From Bog-473 sp963787485 (GTDB lineage Bacteria > Actinomycetota > Acidimicrobiia > Acidimicrobiales > RAAP-2): DNA of 64,000 bases. Below, piece by piece: positions 60,962-64,000 of the stretch. The stretch lies in the NCBI GenBank assembly GCA_963787485.1, contig CAWBDF010000003.1:1-64000 (forward strand), in the 5' to 3' direction. The position numbers were made by a program, and so were the translations under genes. The notes below the pieces were generated by a model. The model saw nothing but the letters and a program-made list of their open reading frames with translations, searched no databases and was not told the DNA's origin. Every line of letters starts with the position of its first letter. The stretch's first letter is position 1.

Positions 60962-61900
60962 ATGAGGATCGCCATGATCGGGCTGGGCAAGATGGGCGCC
61001 AACATGAGCGAGCGCCTGCTCGAGGGTGGGCACGAGGTCGTGGCCTACGACCTGAGCGCGGACGCACTGGCCCAGGCGGCGGGCAAGGGCGCTGAGACGG
61101 CAACCACCCTCGCGGAGCTGGCGGGAAAGCTGACGCCGCCGCGGGCCGCGTGGGTGATGGTCCCCGCCGGGGGCGCCACCAATGCCACCATCGACGCGCT
61201 GGCCGGACTGTTCGCCTCGGGCGACGTCATCGTCGACGGTGGGAATTCCAACTACAAAGAGGCCCAGGACATCGCCGAACGCCTGGCCGTCAGCGGAATT
61301 GGCTTCGTCGACGCCGGCACCTCCGGCGGCGTGTGGGGCCTCAAGGAGGGCTACTGCCTCATGGTGGGAGGCACCGCGGAGGCGGTCGGTGTGGTCGAGC
61401 CGGCGTTGCGTACCTTGGCCCCCGAAGGGGGATATGCCCACGTGGGCCCCGTGGGTGCCGGCCATTTCGTGAAGATGGTCCACAACGGAATCGAGTACGG
61501 GCTGATGCAGGCCTACGCCGAGGGGTTCGAGATCATGGAGGCGGCGAAAGAGTTCGACCTCGACCTGCACGAGATCGCCTCCATCTGGCGCTACGGATCG
61601 GTGGTGCGCAGCTGGCTGCTCGAACTGGCCGAGCGGGCGTTGCGTCCGGAATCGGGGTTCGACACCATTCGGGGAGTGGTGGCGGACTCGGGCGAAGGCC
61701 GCTGGACCGCGGTCGAAGCCATTGACCGCGGCGTGCCGGCACCGGTGATCTCGACGTCGCTGTTCACCCGCTTCGCCTCCCAGGAACCCGACTCGTTCCA
61801 GCTCAAAATGCTCGCGGCCCTGCGTAACCAGTTCGGCGGCCATGCCGTCACCCTCGAGAGCGGTCAGCAGGGCATGGAGACCGAGACCCCCGCCCCCTGA
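60962..61900 (+). CDS. gnd: 6-phosphogluconate dehydrogenase (short, NAD-type)
   Basis: Decarboxylates 6-phosphogluconate to ribulose 5-phosphate. The 312-residue form is the shorter GndA/YqeC class. Motifs are MRIAMIGLGKMGANMSERLL (Rossmann), VDGGNSNYKEAQDIAERLAV, FVDAGTSGGVWGLKEGYCLM and VGAGHFVKMVHNGIEYGLMQ (catalytic Lys). ATG 60962 follows GAGAGGAG. No zwf or opcA is adjacent, so glucose 6-phosphate dehydrogenase is encoded elsewhere. Confidence 0.96.
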   Translation: MRIAMIGLGKMGANMSERLLEGGHEVVAYDLSADALAQAAGKGAETATTLAELAGKLTPPRAAWVMVPAGGATNATIDALAGLFASGDVIVDGGNSNYKEAQDIAERLAVSGIGFVDAGTSGGVWGLKEGYCLMVGGTAEAVGVVEPALRTLAPEGGYAHVGPVGAGHFVKMVHNGIEYGLMQAYAEGFEIMEAAKEFDLDLHEIASIWRYGSVVRSWLLELAERALRPESGFDTIRGVVADSGEGRWTAVEAIDRGVPAPVISTSLFTRFASQEPDSFQLKMLAALRNQFGGHAVTLESGQQGMETETPAP

Positions 61901-61940
61901 ACGACCCGTCGCCTTCCGCCCCGCTCATCTCGCTGCCACC

Positions 61941-62618
61941 GTGCTCATTCCCGTCCGTGACGTCAGCCGCGCCTTCTCCGACGAGGTGGTCGAGGCCTAC
62001 GCCCAGCGCCCGGGACCGCGTTTTGTGTTGGTGCTCTCTGGCGGTCCGACGGCGCGCCAGTGCTACGAAGTGTTGGCGACCGCCGCGGCCATCGACTGGG
62101 GTCTCGTCGACGTCTACGTGGGCGACGAGCGCGTCGTGCCCCCGGATCACGTGGACGCCAACCAACGCCTCATCCATGAGGCGTTGCTCGACCGCGTGGG
62201 TGGCGTGGGGTCGTTCTCACCCATGCCGACCCTGGGCCCGATCGACGAGTGCGTCGCGTCCTACCAGCGCACGATGGAGCGGCTGCTGAGCGGGCCGGGC
62301 ATCGATCTCATCCATCTCGGGATGGGTCCTGACGGGCACACGGCCTCCCTGTTCCCGGGGACAGCCAGCCTGGGTGCGCCCCCCGGCGTGTGGGTGGTGG
62401 CGACCGAGGACACCGGCGGCACCAACGCCCACCCACGCCTGACGCTCACCTTGCCCGCCATCGACGCGGCGAGATTGGCCGTGTTCACCGTGGCGGGTGC
62501 CACCAAGGCGGCGGCGGTGGCCGCCCTCGAGCGTGGGGAGGACCTCCCGGCGGGGCGGGTACGAGCCGCACGGACCGTGTGGTTGGTAGATGGTCCGGCC
62601 CGGGGCGAATCGTCCTAA
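61941..62618 (+). CDS. pgl: 6-phosphogluconolactonase
   Basis: Hydrolyses 6-phosphogluconolactone, the step before Gnd. Motifs are FVLVLSGGPTARQCYEVLAT, VDVYVGDERVVPPDHVDANQ, LLSGPGIDLIHLGMGPDGHT and ASLFPGTASL. About 225 residues from GTG 61941; an in-frame ATG at 61842 would overlap gnd by 59 bp and adds 33 low-complexity residues, so I prefer the internal start, though neither has a clear ribosome-binding site. Confidence 0.9.
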   Translation: MLIPVRDVSRAFSDEVVEAYAQRPGPRFVLVLSGGPTARQCYEVLATAAAIDWGLVDVYVGDERVVPPDHVDANQRLIHEALLDRVGGVGSFSPMPTLGPIDECVASYQRTMERLLSGPGIDLIHLGMGPDGHTASLFPGTASLGAPPGVWVVATEDTGGTNAHPRLTLTLPAIDAARLAVFTVAGATKAAAVAALERGEDLPAGRVRAARTVWLVDGPARGESS

Positions 62619-62621
62619 GTT
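62616..62621 (+). promoter_or_regulatory. -10 element (TAAGTT), leaderless start at 62629
   Basis: TAAGTT overlaps the pgl stop and ends 7 nt before the FO synthase ATG. Confidence 0.45.
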
Positions 62622-62628
62622 GACCTCC

Positions 62629-64000
62629 ATGCTCACCGACGCCGACCTTCTGCGCCTGACGGCGGACCAGCTCGCCCCGCACGCCCGGGCCGTGCGAGAC
62701 CAGGCCCACGGCCGGCGTGTCACGTACTCGCCCAAAGTCTTCATTCCCCTCACCATGCTGTGCCGCGACCGGTGCGGGTACTGCACCTTCGCCAAGGCGC
62801 CGGCGCGCCTCCATTCGCCGTACCTCACTCCGGACGACGTCCTGGCCCTCGCCCGGGCCGGTCGGGACGCCGGCTGCCACGAGGCACTCTTCACCCTGGG
62901 CGAACGGCCCGAGCTGCGCTACGCGGTGGCCCACGACTGGCTCGACGCGCACGGCTACGCGACGACGGTGGACTACCTCGCCGCCATGTGCCGCCTCGTG
63001 GTGGAAGAGACCGGCCTGCTCCCCCACGCCAATGCCGGTGCCCTCTCCGCCGAAGAGTTGGCCTGTCTTCGCCCCGTGGCCGCCAGCCAGGGCATGATGC
63101 TCGAGTCGATGGCAGAGCACCTGCCGGCGCACCGGGGCGCACCGGACAAGGAGCCGTCCCGCCGGCTCGCCACGCTCGAGGCGGCTGGTGAGCTGGCGAT
63201 CCCGTTCACCACCGGGATCCTCGTCGGCATCGGCGACGGTCGGCCGGACCAGCTCGCCGCCCTGCGGGCCATCGCCTCCTCGCACGCCCGCCACGGGCAC
63301 GTGCAGGAGGTCATCGTGCAGAACTTCCTACCCAAGCCCGGGACCGCCATGGCCGGGGCCGAGGCCTGCCCGCCCGAAGACCTGCGCTGGGCCATCGCCG
63401 CCGCCCGCCTCGTCCTGCCCCCCGAGGTGCACGTCCAGGCTCCCCCCAACCTCTCCGACGAACTGGGCCCGCTGCTCGGCGCGGGCATCGACGACTGGGG
63501 TGGCGTGTCGCCGGTCACGGCAGACCACGTGAACCCCGAGCGCGCCTGGCCGGCGCTCGAAGTGCTCCGGGCCGCCACCGAGTCGGCTGGCCACACCCTG
63601 GCCCCCCGCCTCACCGTCTACCCCGCCTTTGTCCACGATCCGGGGCGCTGGCTCCATCCCGCCCTCCACTTCGGTGTGCTCGATGCGTCGGACGCCGAGG
63701 GACTGGCCCGTGACGCCCCCTGGTGCTCGGGGGGCGCTGAGGCTCCGCCCGAGCTGCTCGACCCGTCCGCCGGGCATGACCTGCCCGGCGCGGCAGGCAT
63801 CCCTTCCGGGCGGGCCGGCTCCGGTGGGGCGGTGGCCGAGGTCCTCGACGGGGTCGAGCTCGGACAGGAGGTGGGGCTTCCTGAGATCGTCACCCTCTTC
63901 GCCGCCCGCGGCCCCGAGGTGCGCGCCGTGGCCGAGCTGGCGGACCAGCTGCGTGGGCAGATCGTGGGCGACACCGTCACCTTCGTGCACAACCGGAACA
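62629..64000 (+). CDS. fbiC: FO synthase (CofG domain and start of CofH), cut by window end
   Basis: The radical-SAM enzyme that builds the F420 chromophore FO. The N-terminal CofG half has the SAM iron-sulfur motif CRDRCGYC (Cys45, Cys49, Cys52), HEALFTLGERPEL, HANAGALSAEELACLRPVAA plus SQGMMLESMAEHL, and PPNLSDELGPLLGAGIDDWG. The reading continues through a linker to DTVTFVHNRN, where the CofH radical-SAM half begins, and is open at 64000, so the protein is the fused FbiC type. Coenzyme F420 use is common in Acidimicrobiia and other actinobacteria. Confidence 0.95.
   Translation, partial: MLTDADLLRLTADQLAPHARAVRDQAHGRRVTYSPKVFIPLTMLCRDRCGYCTFAKAPARLHSPYLTPDDVLALARAGRDAGCHEALFTLGERPELRYAVAHDWLDAHGYATTVDYLAAMCRLVVEETGLLPHANAGALSAEELACLRPVAASQGMMLESMAEHLPAHRGAPDKEPSRRLATLEAAGELAIPFTTGILVGIGDGRPDQLAALRAIASSHARHGHVQEVIVQNFLPKPGTAMAGAEACPPEDLRWAIAAARLVLPPEVHVQAPPNLSDELGPLLGAGIDDWGGVSPVTADHVNPERAWPALEVLRAATESAGHTLAPRLTVYPAFVHDPGRWLHPALHFGVLDASDAEGLARDAPWCSGGAEAPPELLDPSAGHDLPGAAGIPSGRAGSGGAVAEVLDGVELGQEVGLPEIVTLFAARGPEVRAVAELADQLRGQIVGDTVTFVHNRN

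Overview
The window looks like chromosomal DNA of a high-GC actinobacterium, most likely class Acidimicrobiia (inference). The Pup-proteasome locus, the GarA/MerR/glycine-cleavage gene group, an F420 FO-synthase gene and a 2-oxoglutarate:ferredoxin oxidoreductase all point this way. Almost every gene is ordinary chromosomal housekeeping; I see no prophage, insertion sequence, CRISPR array or tRNA.

Layout. 1-1975 is the end of an rRNA operon: a group I intron with a frameshifted LAGLIDADG endonuclease interrupts 23S at the position equal to E. coli 1923/1924, followed by the 3' third of 23S and then 5S. 2.1-12.3 kb carries a TPR protein, class I aldolase, KorAB, a DUF1015 protein, PgsA, a nucleotidyltransferase-phosphomutase fusion and GcvH. 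12.4-15.1 kb holds garA, an FtsR-like MerR gene, a bifunctional nuclease and a lipoprotein. 15.1-25.9 kb holds an AcuI-type reductase, an S9 peptidase, a frameshifted membrane glycosyltransferase, thiD/thiG and an iron ABC transporter behind an IdeR-like box. 26-31.2 kb returns to the glycine-cleavage theme: a second MerR gene, a small nuclease-like protein, gcvT, a tandem glycine riboswitch and gcvP. 31.2-32.1 kb is a paired FluC exporter behind a fluoride riboswitch. 32.4-38.5 kb is an export cluster (two adaptors, ABC ATPase, permease, a secreted protein) with glycine/phenylalanine-rich tails. 38.6-49 kb holds pyrophosphatase, HtrA, small conserved proteins, a ThyX-like protein, a Ski2-like helicase and TatC/TatA. 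49-55.4 kb is the Pup-proteasome system (pafA, prcA, prcB, pup, dop, arc). 55.6-64 kb holds a ferredoxin, TrmI, three small membrane proteins, a pentose-phosphate operon (tkt, tal, gnd, pgl) and the CofG half of FO synthase, cut by the window end.

Three cross-cutting features stand out. Many genes have a TANNNT hexamer 6-8 nt before the start codon, which predicts leaderless transcripts. Four genes carry frame breaks, which are either assembly indels or real decay or phase-variable states. Four extracytoplasmic proteins encoded between 32.4 and 40.7 kb share Gly/Phe-rich C-terminal tails.
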